Below, piece after piece: positions 16,188-27,357 of a stretch of 64,000 nucleotides of DNA (position 1 is its first letter; each line of letters starts with the position of its first letter). The translations under genes were made by a program, and so were the position numbers. This DNA is from Lachnospiraceae bacterium (GTDB taxonomy: Bacteria; Bacillota; Clostridia; Lachnospirales; Lachnospiraceae). Under the pieces are notes generated by a model. That model saw only the letters and a list, made by a program, of their open reading frames with translations, was not told the DNA's origin and searched no databases. The stretch lies in assembly GCA_024684085.1 (NCBI GenBank), contig JAIKXM010000021.1, positions 1 through 64,000 on the forward strand, read 5' to 3'.

Positions 16188-16793
16188 ATGGGAAAAGCTG
16201 AGGAGAATAAACTTAGGAAGAGAGAGTCTCTGCTTGATACGGCTTTTAAGCTGTTTACCGAGAAGGGGATCCACAATACATCCATATCGGATATCGTGGA
16301 GCAGGCAGGTGTTGCCAAGGGTACTTTCTATCTGTACTTCAAGGATAAATATGACATCAATAATAAGCTTGTTGTGCACAGGACTGCCAAATTATTCGAT
16401 GACGCGATGGAGCATATGCATGAGTGCGATGTTGAAGGTTACAGGGACAGGATCTTATTCGTAGTTAATGATATCATTGACGCACTGACTAAGGATAAGG
16501 TACTGCTCATGTTCATATCCAAGAATCTTGGACTCGGATTCTCCAGGTATGCAATGGAGAGTGCTGCGGTATCGGAAGAGGCCACGGTCAGGGAGGCTTC
16601 GGAGAGTCTGCTGAAAGATATTGGTGATGAGATCGCTAATCCCCGTCTGATGATGTATATGATAATAGAACTGACCGGTTCGAGCATCTATTCATCTATT
16701 CTGTATGGCCAGCCGGTTAAGATAGATGAACTCAAGCCGTACTTATATAAAGCGATAAACAGTATCATTGATATATTTGAGAGAGAGGAGTAG
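16188..16793 (+). CDS. TetR/AcrR-family regulator of the MMPL exporter
   Basis: 201 residues. N-terminal TetR helix-turn-helix (about 12-60), with TSISDIVEQAGVAKGTFYLYFKDK matching the family pattern. The remaining 140 residues form the helical ligand-binding domain. The ATG at 16188 is preferred to a TTG at 16179 because AAAGG lies 9 bp before it. It is transcribed away from the MMPL operon, across a space with two operator-like palindromes, so it probably represses both. Ligand unknown, likely a substrate of the exporter. Confidence 0.9.
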   Translation: MGKAEENKLRKRESLLDTAFKLFTEKGIHNTSISDIVEQAGVAKGTFYLYFKDKYDINNKLVVHRTAKLFDDAMEHMHECDVEGYRDRILFVVNDIIDALTKDKVLLMFISKNLGLGFSRYAMESAAVSEEATVREASESLLKDIGDEIANPRLMMYMIIELTGSSIYSSILYGQPVKIDELKPYLYKAINSIIDIFEREE

Positions 16794-16913
16794 CAAAAAC
16801 CCTGTCCCCGGGTGCTATTATTGGTAAAAATCTGTGGCAAAAAGTCTGAAAACTTGGTAAAATAATAGAGTAATTTTAGACAACAATTGTACAAATTGTT
16901 CCAACAGTTAGAT

Positions 16914-16943
16914 TTGTTCAAAAATTACGCTATTAAGTATTAT
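16914..16943 (+). promoter_or_regulatory. Probable promoter of the LRR surface protein
   Basis: TTGTTC (16914-16919), 18 bp, TATTAT (16938-16943). The leader is about 50 nt and ends in GAGGG six bases before the ATG. Confidence 0.45.
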
Positions 16944-17001
16944 ATTTGCTGATGAATATGCCGAAAGAATATAGAGAAAAACCAAGAAAAGAGGGCTTGC
17001 T

Positions 17002-20000
17002 ATGAAGAATGGAACGAGAAGATTATTAACCTTGATCCTTGCAGTTATCATTGTATCTGCAACAGTCTGTGATGATCTCTATGCAGCTGAGATCGTGACG
17101 GCTCCTTCACAGGCGGAGACAGAGTCGACGATCATGGTGGACACGAAAGATGACACCGGTGTCACATCGTATGCTATGGCCGATGCAGTAACAGACGAAG
17201 AGAATGCAGATGCCGGCACAGCCGATGACGAAGTCGCTTCGGATGTTACAGCCTCTGCAGGCGCTACCGAAGAGAATACAGCAGCTGATACAGATAACGG
17301 CGGAGCTGTATCGGATGTAATTGCCGATGAGACCGGCAACGGTGGGGAAACTCCCGATGCGGGCGATGCTTCCGAAGGAACTGAGGCCTCTGATCCCGAG
17401 GCTTACGTTGCTCAGGAAGAGATGACTTCACAGGAGGAAGTGACAGAGTCTGACACGCAAGAGGAAGTAACAGAAGATGTTACCGCTTATGCTGCTGAAG
17501 ACACGGAAGAGCAGATAACGGAAGAGGAGTTTAGCTACGGTTATTATACACTTGCTTCGGATCCTGATAAGAAGATAGCTTTTTCATCTGATCTGGATAC
17601 TCTTCTTACAAGTTCTTTTTATTATAACAACACCAATATTACGAGCATCTCTATCCCTGCGTACGTTGAAGAGATAGATTCATATGCATTTGCCAATTGT
17701 ACCAAGCTTAAGTCGGTTAAGTTCCAGAAGGGAAGTAAGCTTAACTACATAGGCAATTATGCGTTCAGAGATTGTTCGTCACTTGCATCCATCACTCTGC
17801 CGGATAGTGTTACAGGGATGGGCTATGATTGTTTCTTACGTTGTACGAGTCTTAAATCTGCTAATGTTCCTGCAGGAATGACTGCGGTACGGGAAGATAC
17901 TTTCCGTTTATGCAAGGCTCTTCAGAATGTGAAGATCCCCGAGGGCATTACCGAAATTGAAGACAGCGCTTTTTCAAGTTGTACTTCATTGAAGACTATT
18001 AATTTACCCAATAGTATCACCACGTTAAGGTACAGTGCTTTCGCCAACTGTTCGGGTCTTGAGTCAGTTGTACTTCCTTCAAGCCTTGAGACAATGGAGG
18101 AATATATTTTTCAGAATTGTACAAGCCTTAAGAATGTTAGTTTTCCGGACAATCTGAAAAAAATCGGATACTGGGATTTTAACGGTTGTAGTTCGCTCGC
18201 GACCATAACGTTACCGAATAATCTTGAAGAGATAAGTCAGCGTGTTTTTGAAGGAACCGGGATTAAGAAGTTATATATACCTTCCAAGGTCAATTCTATT
18301 TTAGGTTCGTCTTTCAAGGGTATGTCTTATCTGGAAGAGATCGAAGTTGCAGCGGATAATACGACTTATCGTTCTATCGACGGGGTGTTGTACGATATAA
18401 CGGACGGAGGACAGAAGCTCCTCCATTGGCCGGAAGCAAAATCCGTATCAGAGATATATGTTCCGGACGGAGTGACGGCGATCGATCTCTATGTGTTCAG
18501 GTCCAATACAGCGGTTGAGAAGATCAGTTTACCTGACAGTATTACAGAATTGGATACTACCTTCTATGGTTGCAGTAATCTGAGAACAGTGGAATTCAGA
18601 GGGGACTGTAAGCTGACTGCCCTTACATCCAATCTGTTCTACGGATGTGAGAAATTGCAGAAGGTCGTATTCCTGGGAACTTCTGAGATCAACAGTATAT
18701 ACGGCAGTGCTTTTTCGGGTTGCAGCTCTCTTGAACGTATAGATTTCGCTGATAACAGCAAGGATATATCTGTTCAGGGCGGTGCGTTCAGTAGCAAGTA
18801 TGAATTCCAAGGACTCTTTAACGGAGGAGAGCCGGCTGCACTCGGAGATATAGGTTCGAAGGCATTCGCTAATTGTCGTTCGCTTGAAAGAGTGCATTTC
18901 GGTGCAAGTGCTACCTCGATAGCATCGGATGCTTTTATAGGAACATATGGAATAAAGGAATATATTGTGGATGCCGGTAATTCCAAGTATCTGTCTCTGG
19001 AGGGATCGCTTTGCGAGAAAAATCTGGAGATTCAGGGTATTGCCTGCGAAGTTGCATTGACCGCTCCCGCAGTGCAAGGTAAGAGCAGTTTCACCGTGCC
19101 CGAAGGAGTTACCGGAATAGGCGATCATGCATTTAGCGAGACTGATACGCTTCGGGATGTGACCATAGCATCGACGGTTAAGGTCATCGGCGAGAAAGCT
19201 TTTGCATACGGGGCATCGCTCTATGAGGTCACATTCCGCGAAAACCCGGCCATACAGTTGATCGGCCATTCTGCTTTCTATGAATGTGATAAGCTTATGA
19301 AGGTCGATTTTGCCAATGCTGCTTCGCTCACGGAGATCGGACCATATGCTTTCTACGATTGCGATGATATTGAAGAAATGCCTCTTCCGGATTCGATCGA
19401 GTATATTGATGATTATGCGTTCTATTACAACTATTTCTATGAGTTGTCGGCGCTGCCGCAGAATCTTAAGAGCATAGGTGATTATGCTTTCTATAATACT
19501 GCATATATTAAAGATATTAAGTTTAATTCAGCTCTCGAATCTATAGGAGAAGGCGCTTTTAAGAGCTGTTATAATCTTGTGAGAGTTGACCTGAGTGAAG
19601 CTACATCTCTTGAAGAGATCGGAAGAGAAGCGTTCCGCGGGTGCAATGTTCTGAAAGAATTCGATATGAGCAATTGTACGGCACTGCGACGGATTAATCT
19701 TGAGGCTTTATCATATACTGCGTTGGAGAGCATTAAGGTGCCGGAGGGAGTTACTCATATAGGGCCGTTTGCTTTTCAGCGTTGCAGCAATCTGAAGACT
19801 GCGGAACTTCCGTCTACGTTGACCGATATAGGGAACGACGGCTATTATACCGGTTATTACAGCTATCTGGGAAGTTATATGTTCGCATATGATACCAAGC
19901 TTCAGTCGGTGGTGATCCGTAACGATGCTATGGTCTTCGGAGATTATATGTTTTATAAAGGTGCTCCGACAGTGACCATATACGGAACTCCCGACTCAAG

Positions 20001-23000
20001 TGCTCAGAGCTATGTGGACGCATATGAAGAGGAAGATTGGTGTACCACAACGGTAGCATTCCGTGATATTAATGAATATACAGGAGGCTCGGAAGGCGTT
20101 ATAACCGATAGCGCCGGTATCTTTGCAGAGAACAATAAGGTGGCCTGGACTTATACGAACGGTAAGCTTACCATAGGTCCGGCTTCGCCGGAATATACGG
20201 ATCTTGCGATTCCGGGTTCTGCTCCGTGGTTCAATGTGATCGATGTTGACAATATAAGCGAAATTGAGATTGCTGACGGTATCTCCGATGTCAAGGCCTT
20301 GGATCTGTATAATTATTATGCCGTTAAGAAGCTGACTATTGCAGGTACTGTTAAGATAATACCTAAGCAGTTCGCATATAATCTTAATATTGAAGAACTG
20401 GTACTCAGGGACGGAGTGACGGAAATCGGTACCGGAGCCTTTATGTATTGCTATTATATGAAGACTATGACGCTTCCTCAGACTCTTGAAATCATTGGAA
20501 ATGAGGCATTCTCTAATTGTCGTGAACTCACCTCACTGACAATTCCCGGAAGTGTACGGAAGATAGGAAGAAACGCATTTTATAATGATTATAGTATTAC
20601 TGACGTTACCTTCGCAGAAGGCGTTAAAGAAGTTTCCGATTATGTATTCTATAACTGTTACAGAATTAAACGGGTTACCATCCCGGCTTCAATGGAATAT
20701 ATCGGAGAAAAGGCTTTCTGTTATTGCGAAGACGTGGAAGAGGTGGTATTCCCTGCCGGTAATGAGAATTTTGAGATGAATGGCGGTGTACTGTATTATG
20801 TGACTACAGATGCCGGTACCGGTGAGAAGATATATACACAGATCCTTGTGACCAAGGAGTGTCGCAGTGGTGACGGAATAGTTACCATATCTGACTATTT
20901 CAAGGGTGATGACTGTTATGCATATGTATATGAAGATAATATTACAGGTTTCAGCCTGGGTGAAGGCAATACTGAGTATGCCGTACGTGACGGAGTCCTG
21001 TACTCTTATGACGGTACGGTTCTGTATCGTGTTCCTACCAATAGGGAAGGCGTATTCATAGTACCGGCCACGGTTACGAGGATCGGTTCAGGAGCCTTCT
21101 ACGAGTGTGATAAGCTGACGGAGATCGTGATCCCGGATTCGGTCAATAAGCTTGGCAATTATACCTGTTATGATTGTACCGCCCTTGAGGCAGTGAAGCT
21201 TGGCAACGGTATCACGGAGATTCCTGCGGCTGCTTTCTTAAATTGTAAAAAACTTAACTCGGTCAATATTCCGGCTAAGGTAACTTATATAGGTTCAGAC
21301 GCATTTGAGAATACGGTTTCGCTTGAAAGAGTAATAATACCTCCAAGCGTAATTCAGATAGGCAGTTATGCTTTCGCGGGTTCGGGCATCAGGAATGTTA
21401 CGTTCAGTGAGGGGCTGGAGATGATATACAGAAGCGCATTTTCAAATTGTAGGAATCTTACAGCCATAGAACTGCCCGGATCGCTCAGAAAAATAGAGGG
21501 CAGTGCATTTGACTATTGTACTCATCTGCGTGCGGTAGTGTTTGGCAGCGGAGTGACCGACATATATACGTTGACTCAGTTTAGTAACAAGTATACCTCT
21601 TTTGATCATTGCCCATGGGATATTAAGATCTACGGAGAATACGGGAGTCTTGTACATAGTGTGTTCAGCACGGCCAGGTTCAGGGATGTTAACGGAAATG
21701 TTCGTTCATTCAATTTCGTAGAAAATGATAGTTCGAAGTATTATATAAGATACATGCTTAACGAGAATGCCGGAGAGAAGAACTCAGCGGACAATCCGTC
21801 TTCTTATCGCAAGTATGATCAGAAGATAACGCTTGCTCCTGCCGAGAAGGACGGCTTCATATTCGGCGGATGGTATAGCGACAGTAAGTTCAATAATAGG
21901 GTGGAATATATATATCCTCAGAACGGATTAGATTATGTACTGTATCCGAGATGGTATAAGAAGTGTCAGGTAACATTCAAGGATCAGGAGACTGTTCTTG
22001 AGGTAAGAGAAGTGGGCGAGAGCCTGCCGCTCGGAGAATATGACACACCTGTCAGAACGGGGTATGACTTCGCTTCATGGGTAACGGATGCGGGCATAGA
22101 ATATGATGAATCCACACCCGTATGTGATGATATTACTCTTAAGGCTGTATACACAGCAAAGGGCACCCGTATCGTAAAGGCGCCTTCAGCTTCCGTATCT
22201 TCGGGCAATGTTGAGTCGGGCATGACGGTGACTCTTAATACCGCCACTGAGGGTGGCGACATCTTCTATACACTTGACGGTACAGATCCCACTGCTGAAC
22301 CGGCGCATGATCCTTATACAGGTCCCATAACGCTGGAAGGCGAAGCAGGTGATAAGATAGTGCTTAAGGCCATTGCCTGCGAAGACGGAGTAACAAGTGG
22401 AATTTCCGAATACACCTATACTGTTAGTGCGACAGAGGATTACTGGGGCGATATAACATATAAAGACCGTGGTGAAGATATGCGTTCGGTGGACGATATC
22501 CCCGAAGGCCTCTGGGTGAGCGGACTTCAGGAGGAAGTATTGTATACCGGTGATAAGATCACCTTCCCGATCAAAGTCTTCTATGGCAATAAGTTGCTCG
22601 AAGCAGGACGGGATTATACCGTAAGCTACAAGAATAATATCAATGCGGCTAGTGCGGACTCTTCGAAGGCACCTTCAGTTACGGTTAAGGGCAAGGGATA
22701 TTATAAGGGCAGTATAACGGAGACATTCACCATTAAGGCAATCGATCTTGCCGAGGTATGGGGAGGTCTGCCGAATCTCGGTTATTGTCTGCGTGAGGAT
22801 GGAGATCCGTCGGATCCGAACAGTTATTCCTATATTGATGACATTGCTTCTTACTATTACGGTTATTATTATGATGATGGGTATGTGGTCATAGGCACTG
22901 GACAGAACTTTGTTTCACTTCGAGACTTATATCAGAATTATACGACCTATGGAGTGAGTATATCCTGTCCTGTTCATGATTATCCGGCTGACGGTAAGCC

Positions 23001-24522
23001 TCATAAGGCGGCTCCGGTTGTAATGAAGAACGGCAAGAAGCTGACCAAAGATGTGAAGATAGAATATCCGGATGCGGAATATACAAGTCCCGGCTTCCAT
23101 AATGTTAAGATAGTGGGCAAGGGTAATCTGACCGGAGAATATATCTTCAAGTTCAAGCTGGTAGAGAACGGTGTGGACATTAAGAAGGTGAAAATATCCG
23201 GTTTCAAGTCTAAGCTTGAATACAACGGAGCTTCAAGCGCGACGATGCAGACAGGACTCAAGCTTACTTACAACGGTGATACGCTTGAGCGAGATGCCGA
23301 TTATGATCTTACTTATACTAATGCATCCGCACCCGGCAAGGCTACGCTTACAATAACCGGACTCGGTAAGTATGCGGGAACTATAACGAAGAATTATACC
23401 ATTATCGGTATTCCGATGAAGAAGGTCAAAGTGAATAACTTCGTGCCGACAGTCGAATTCAACGGAAAGGCTCAGTATCAGAGCGGTGCGACACTGAAAT
23501 ATAAGGATAAGACAAGAGACATCGATCTTGTAGCCGGCAGCAATTACACGGTTACATATGTCAAGAATGTCAAGGCGGGTAAGGCTACGGTGATCTACAC
23601 CGGTAAGGGAGCATTCACAGGCGAACTTAAGAAGACCTTTACCATTAAGCCTTATGATATGAATGCGGACAGTAAGCTGCGTAAGCCTCTTATAAGCGTA
23701 GAGTGTTCGCAAGAGGCGGCCTATTCCAAGAGCGGAGCCGTTCCCGAATTGAAGGTATTCTACAAAGGAAGCCTGCTTACGGAAGGAACCGATTATAAGC
23801 TGAGCTATAAGAATAATAAGGCTTATCCTGTTGCATCAGGCAAACAACCGGTGGTTACGATCACGGGTAAGGGCTCTTACAAGGGCAAGCTTGAGACACG
23901 ATTCAATATAAGTAAGAAGTCTCTGGCCACACTCAGTCTTGATGCATCCAATGTGGTATTCAGGGATGCGGTCGGTAATTATGTACCGAAGCTTACGATC
24001 AATGATACCGACGGCAAGGCTCTGGCAGCAGGCAAGGACTATCAGGTCGAAGGCTATGTGTACACGGCACCCGTCAGATTGCTGGACGGAACCGAGAGAG
24101 GCAGGAATGATGCGGTTCAGGTGAATGATGCGGTTCCGGCCGGAACTCTGCTTAAGGTAAGCATTGTGGGAATAGGCGGTTATGAAGGAACCGTAAGCGA
24201 TACTTACAGGGTATATGAAGGCGAGAAGGATATAGCCAAGGCTAAGATAACGATCGCCGATAAGACATATACCGGCAAAGAGATCAGGCTGAATTCTTCG
24301 GATATCAGCATAGAGCTTAACGGAACGGTTCTCAAGGCCAATGAATATGAGATCGTCGGCTATAAGAAAAATATCAAGACCGGTAAGGCTTCGGTGACGC
24401 TGAAAGGTATTAAGGGATATGGTGGAGTAAGGACCGTAACCTTTAATATCAAGCAGAAGGATTATGCCGGATCAAGATTCTTCTACGTCGGGGGTCCGGA
24501 AGAGGTAGAAATGCTTTTTTGA
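17002..24522 (+). CDS. Giant BspA-like leucine-rich-repeat surface protein
   Basis: 2506 residues. Signal peptide 1-28 (cleavage near LYA-A), an acidic Ala/Thr/Glu stalk (30-195), then LRR_5-type (BspA/TpLRR) repeats of about 23 residues, each with an FxxCxxLxxIxIPxxVxxIGxxAF-like pattern cut by insertions: about 205-1000 and 1110-1565. Between them lies a small beta domain (about 1030-1105). C-terminal modules follow: an InlB-type (Listeria-Bacteroides) repeat region about 1575-1720 with GFIFGGWY and GYDFASWV, a chitobiase/hexosaminidase C-terminal-like module about 1720-1810 (DIFYTLDGTDPT), then about seven repeated Ig-like modules with YTGKGxFTGxxxxTFTI. No LPxTG motif or final membrane helix is seen, so anchoring is unexplained. 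BspA-like proteins bind host or matrix proteins; the ligand here is unknown. Confidence 0.9.
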   Translation: MKNGTRRLLTLILAVIIVSATVCDDLYAAEIVTAPSQAETESTIMVDTKDDTGVTSYAMADAVTDEENADAGTADDEVASDVTASAGATEENTAADTDNGGAVSDVIADETGNGGETPDAGDASEGTEASDPEAYVAQEEMTSQEEVTESDTQEEVTEDVTAYAAEDTEEQITEEEFSYGYYTLASDPDKKIAFSSDLDTLLTSSFYYNNTNITSISIPAYVEEIDSYAFANCTKLKSVKFQKGSKLNYIGNYAFRDCSSLASITLPDSVTGMGYDCFLRCTSLKSANVPAGMTAVREDTFRLCKALQNVKIPEGITEIEDSAFSSCTSLKTINLPNSITTLRYSAFANCSGLESVVLPSSLETMEEYIFQNCTSLKNVSFPDNLKKIGYWDFNGCSSLATITLPNNLEEISQRVFEGTGIKKLYIPSKVNSILGSSFKGMSYLEEIEVAADNTTYRSIDGVLYDITDGGQKLLHWPEAKSVSEIYVPDGVTAIDLYVFRSNTAVEKISLPDSITELDTTFYGCSNLRTVEFRGDCKLTALTSNLFYGCEKLQKVVFLGTSEINSIYGSAFSGCSSLERIDFADNSKDISVQGGAFSSKYEFQGLFNGGEPAALGDIGSKAFANCRSLERVHFGASATSIASDAFIGTYGIKEYIVDAGNSKYLSLEGSLCEKNLEIQGIACEVALTAPAVQGKSSFTVPEGVTGIGDHAFSETDTLRDVTIASTVKVIGEKAFAYGASLYEVTFRENPAIQLIGHSAFYECDKLMKVDFANAASLTEIGPYAFYDCDDIEEMPLPDSIEYIDDYAFYYNYFYELSALPQNLKSIGDYAFYNTAYIKDIKFNSALESIGEGAFKSCYNLVRVDLSEATSLEEIGREAFRGCNVLKEFDMSNCTALRRINLEALSYTALESIKVPEGVTHIGPFAFQRCSNLKTAELPSTLTDIGNDGYYTGYYSYLGSYMFAYDTKLQSVVIRNDAMVFGDYMFYKGAPTVTIYGTPDSSAQSYVDAYEEEDWCTTTVAFRDINEYTGGSEGVITDSAGIFAENNKVAWTYTNGKLTIGPASPEYTDLAIPGSAPWFNVIDVDNISEIEIADGISDVKALDLYNYYAVKKLTIAGTVKIIPKQFAYNLNIEELVLRDGVTEIGTGAFMYCYYMKTMTLPQTLEIIGNEAFSNCRELTSLTIPGSVRKIGRNAFYNDYSITDVTFAEGVKEVSDYVFYNCYRIKRVTIPASMEYIGEKAFCYCEDVEEVVFPAGNENFEMNGGVLYYVTTDAGTGEKIYTQILVTKECRSGDGIVTISDYFKGDDCYAYVYEDNITGFSLGEGNTEYAVRDGVLYSYDGTVLYRVPTNREGVFIVPATVTRIGSGAFYECDKLTEIVIPDSVNKLGNYTCYDCTALEAVKLGNGITEIPAAAFLNCKKLNSVNIPAKVTYIGSDAFENTVSLERVIIPPSVIQIGSYAFAGSGIRNVTFSEGLEMIYRSAFSNCRNLTAIELPGSLRKIEGSAFDYCTHLRAVVFGSGVTDIYTLTQFSNKYTSFDHCPWDIKIYGEYGSLVHSVFSTARFRDVNGNVRSFNFVENDSSKYYIRYMLNENAGEKNSADNPSSYRKYDQKITLAPAEKDGFIFGGWYSDSKFNNRVEYIYPQNGLDYVLYPRWYKKCQVTFKDQETVLEVREVGESLPLGEYDTPVRTGYDFASWVTDAGIEYDESTPVCDDITLKAVYTAKGTRIVKAPSASVSSGNVESGMTVTLNTATEGGDIFYTLDGTDPTAEPAHDPYTGPITLEGEAGDKIVLKAIACEDGVTSGISEYTYTVSATEDYWGDITYKDRGEDMRSVDDIPEGLWVSGLQEEVLYTGDKITFPIKVFYGNKLLEAGRDYTVSYKNNINAASADSSKAPSVTVKGKGYYKGSITETFTIKAIDLAEVWGGLPNLGYCLREDGDPSDPNSYSYIDDIASYYYGYYYDDGYVVIGTGQNFVSLRDLYQNYTTYGVSISCPVHDYPADGKPHKAAPVVMKNGKKLTKDVKIEYPDAEYTSPGFHNVKIVGKGNLTGEYIFKFKLVENGVDIKKVKISGFKSKLEYNGASSATMQTGLKLTYNGDTLERDADYDLTYTNASAPGKATLTITGLGKYAGTITKNYTIIGIPMKKVKVNNFVPTVEFNGKAQYQSGATLKYKDKTRDIDLVAGSNYTVTYVKNVKAGKATVIYTGKGAFTGELKKTFTIKPYDMNADSKLRKPLISVECSQEAAYSKSGAVPELKVFYKGSLLTEGTDYKLSYKNNKAYPVASGKQPVVTITGKGSYKGKLETRFNISKKSLATLSLDASNVVFRDAVGNYVPKLTINDTDGKALAAGKDYQVEGYVYTAPVRLLDGTERGRNDAVQVNDAVPAGTLLKVSIVGIGGYEGTVSDTYRVYEGEKDIAKAKITIADKTYTGKEIRLNSSDISIELNGTVLKANEYEIVGYKKNIKTGKASVTLKGIKGYGGVRTVTFNIKQKDYAGSRFFYVGGPEEVEMLF

Positions 24523-24566
24523 TCTGTAGCGCATAGTTGGTGTTAATTGTAAAAAATGGTGATATT

Positions 24567-24606
24567 GAAGCAGGCATGTGTCGAAAGGCATGTGTCTGCT
24601 TTTTGA
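24567..24606 (+). terminator. Terminator of the LRR surface protein gene
   Basis: Stem AAGCAG/CTGCTT extended by CATG pairs (24568-24601) followed by five T's. Confidence 0.6.
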
Positions 24607-24623
24607 TTAGACAACGAGCCAAG

Positions 24624-24747
24624 TATGCAACATCATGCTTGCATGAAATGTTGCATATTTGGCGACTGTAGGACACCAAAAAGCGAATGCTTTGAGGCGG
24701 ACAACAGCGTTGTTATCGAAGGGGGAATAATCCACCCTACTCGAAAC
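24624..24747 (+). repeat. Dispersed repeat encoding a hairpin-rich RNA, copy 2
   Basis: Second copy of the 1-124 repeat, same order of hairpins. The first hairpin keeps its 10-bp lower stem, and its upper stem shows the compensatory G-C to A-T change; the GACAAC/GTTGTT stem retains pairing through a G-T wobble; the final hairpin is imperfect. It lies between the LRR gene and pflB. A frame open through it to 24858 is not supported as a gene. Confidence 0.7.
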
Positions 24748-24891
24748 GGAGAGCTAAGGACTCCGGATGAGGTTGGCGGGAAGACACTGTGGCACTGTGT
24801 TGATACGGCCTTCGGATTGTACTGGAATCTGTACAAAAAACGGGCTTTTTGGCCTTGAATTGTACTAAATCAAGAACAGTCGAAAATACGG

Positions 24892-24920
24892 TAGACACCC
24901 GAAAATCTATATGATATATT
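24892..24920 (+). promoter_or_regulatory. pflB: Promoter of pflB
   Basis: TAGACA (24892-24897), 17 bp, TATATT (24915-24920). This leaves a leader of about 105 nt with GGGAG 8 bp before the start. No Rex or Fnr site was recognised. Confidence 0.55.
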
Positions 24921-25031
24921 GGCATTGTCAGAAAGATACCGAAGGTCAGAGGTAACATATATGATACTTAGGATTTGACTGACGGACACTATATACAATT
25001 AACATTTATAATACATGAAGGGAGAATCGAC

Positions 25032-27314
25032 ATGTTAGAGAACAAAGCATGGGAATCATTCAACGGAAGACTCTGGAGAGAAGAATGTAACGTAAGAGAC
25101 TTCATCCAGAAGAACTACACAATGTACAATGGCGATGAGAGTTTCCTTGCAGAGCCCACAGAAGCAACCGATAAGCTCTGGGGAAGACTGCAGGAGCTTC
25201 AGAAGGCAGAGAGAGAGAACGGTGGTGTTCTTAAGGAAGAGACAGATGTTGTATCATCTATCACAGCATACGGTCCCGGTTATGTTGATGAGTCACTTAA
25301 GGATCTTGAGCAGGTAGTTGGTCTTCAGACAGACGAGCCTCTTAAGAGAGCATTTATGCCTTACGGTGGTATCAAGATGGCTGAGGAAGCTCTTGAGATG
25401 TACGGATACACACCCAATCCTGAACTCCACAAGATCTTCACAGAGTATCATAAGACACATAACGACGCAGTATTTGATGGTTACACACCTGAGATGAGAC
25501 TTGCTCGTAAGACACATATCGTAACAGGTCTTCCTGATACATACGGCCGTGGACGTATCGTAGGTGACTACAGAAGAGTTGCTCTTTACGGTATCGATCA
25601 GTTGATCGCATGGAAGGAAGAAGATAAGCTTAACTGCGGTTGCGGTACAATGACAGATGATGTTATCAGACTTCGTGAAGAAGTTTCTGAGCAGATCAGA
25701 AGACTGAAAGAGATGAAGGTTATGGCTCAGTCGTACGGATACGACATCTCTAAGCCCGCTACTAACGCTAAGGAAGCATTCCAGTGGTTATACTTCGGCT
25801 ACCTTGCAGCTATCAAGACACAGAACGGTGCTGCAATGTCAGTTGGTCGTGTATCTACTTTCCTTGATATCTATATTGAAAGAGACCTTCAGAACGGTAC
25901 TATCACAGAGAAGGAAGCACAGGAACTTGTTGACCACTTCGTAATGAAGCTTCGTATGGTTAAGTTCGCTCGTATTAAGTCATACAATGAGCTCTTCTCA
26001 GGCGATCCTGTATGGGCTACACTTGATATGGCCGGTATCGGCGTTGACGGACGTTCAATGGTTACAAAGAACGACTTCCGTTTCCTTCATACACTTGAGA
26101 ACATGGGACCTGCTCCCGAGCCCAACCTTACAGTATTCTGGAGCCCTGATCTTCAGGAAGGCTTCAAGAGATATGCTGCTAAGATCTCTATCACAACATC
26201 TTCTATCCAGTATGAGAACGATGATGTTATGAAGCCTATATGGGGCGATGATTACGCAATCTGCTGTTGTGTATCTGCAACACAGACAGGTAAGGAAATG
26301 CAGTTCTTCGGAGCACGTGCTAACCTTGCTAAGGCTCTCCTCTATGCTATCAACGGTGGTAAGGATGAGAATCCTAAGTTCGCTGATAAGGAGACAGGTG
26401 AACCTCTTCAGGTAGCTCCCGAATGGGCACCCATTACAGATGAATATCTTGATTATGATAAGGTTATTGCTAAGTACAAGGTTGCTCTTGACTGGCTTGC
26501 AGGATTATATGTTAATATCCTTAACCTCATCCACTATATGCATGACAAGTACTACTATGAGTCAGCAGAGCTTGCTCTTATCGATACTGACTTACGTCGT
26601 ACATTCGCAACAGGTATTGCAGGATTCTCACACGTTATCGACTCACTTTCAGCTATCAAGTATGCTAAGGTTAAGGTAATACGTAACGAGAAGACAGGTC
26701 TTGCAGAGCACTTTGAGATCGAGGGAGACTTCCCTAAGTATGGTAACGATGATGATCGTGCTGATAACATCGGTGTATGGCTTCTCCATGAGTTCATTAC
26801 AGATATCAAGAAGAGACATACATATCGTAATGCAGAGCCTACAACATCACTCCTTACAATTACTTCTAACGTAGTATACGGTAAGTTCACTGGTGAGCTT
26901 CCTGACGGACGTGCTGCATGGACTCCTTTCGCACCCGGTGCTAACCCTGCTTACAAGGCAGAGACTTCAGGACTTCTTGCTTCACTTAACTCAGTTGCTA
27001 AGATTCCTTACGAGTGGTCACTTGACGGTATTTCTAATACCCAGACAATGAACCCCGGAGCACTTGGTAACAGCGAGACAGAGCGTATCGACAACCTTGT
27101 TGGTGCTCTTGACGGATACTTCTCACAGGGTGCACATCACCTTAACGTTAACGTATTCGGTAAGGAGAAGCTCCTTGATGCTCAGGCACATCCTGAGAAG
27201 CCTGAATATGCTAACTTCACCATCCGTGTATCAGGATACGCTGTTAAGTTCATCAGCCTTACTAAGGAACAGCAGGATGATGTTATCTCAAGAACATTCC
27301 ATGATCGTCTGTAA
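25032..27314 (+). CDS. pflB: Formate C-acetyltransferase (pyruvate formate-lyase)
   Basis: 760 residues, the usual length. It cleaves pyruvate with CoA to acetyl-CoA and formate in anaerobic fermentation, using a glycyl radical. The radical site is Gly735 in RVSGYAVKF near the C-terminus, and the catalytic cysteine pair is Cys412-Cys413 in ICCCVSA (the E. coli equivalents are 734 and 418-419). [12 protein letters not shown] and the [18 protein letters not shown] segment are also conserved. The ATG at 25032 is chosen since GGGAG lies 8 bp upstream; an in-frame ATG at 24975 would add 19 residues absent from the family. Codon use is strongly biased (AAC, TAC, CTT, GGT), a mark of very high expression. 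The activase follows after a terminator. Confidence 0.97.
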   Translation: MLENKAWESFNGRLWREECNVRDFIQKNYTMYNGDESFLAEPTEATDKLWGRLQELQKAERENGGVLKEETDVVSSITAYGPGYVDESLKDLEQVVGLQTDEPLKRAFMPYGGIKMAEEALEMYGYTPNPELHKIFTEYHKTHNDAVFDGYTPEMRLARKTHIVTGLPDTYGRGRIVGDYRRVALYGIDQLIAWKEEDKLNCGCGTMTDDVIRLREEVSEQIRRLKEMKVMAQSYGYDISKPATNAKEAFQWLYFGYLAAIKTQNGAAMSVGRVSTFLDIYIERDLQNGTITEKEAQELVDHFVMKLRMVKFARIKSYNELFSGDPVWATLDMAGIGVDGRSMVTKNDFRFLHTLENMGPAPEPNLTVFWSPDLQEGFKRYAAKISITTSSIQYENDDVMKPIWGDDYAICCCVSATQTGKEMQFFGARANLAKALLYAINGGKDENPKFADKETGEPLQVAPEWAPITDEYLDYDKVIAKYKVALDWLAGLYVNILNLIHYMHDKYYYESAELALIDTDLRRTFATGIAGFSHVIDSLSAIKYAKVKVIRNEKTGLAEHFEIEGDFPKYGNDDDRADNIGVWLLHEFITDIKKRHTYRNAEPTTSLLTITSNVVYGKFTGELPDGRAAWTPFAPGANPAYKAETSGLLASLNSVAKIPYEWSLDGISNTQTMNPGALGNSETERIDNLVGALDGYFSQGAHHLNVNVFGKEKLLDAQAHPEKPEYANFTIRVSGYAVKFISLTKEQQDDVISRTFHDRL

Positions 27315-27357
27315 TTGATGATCCTTATGGATTAAATACTTGAACAATTGACAATTT

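Noticed and set aside
24625-24858. Open frame of 77 codons in the structured repeat
   Set aside because: The copy at position 2 of the window stops after 32 codons, differences between copies mostly change residues, and hairpin pairing is kept instead.
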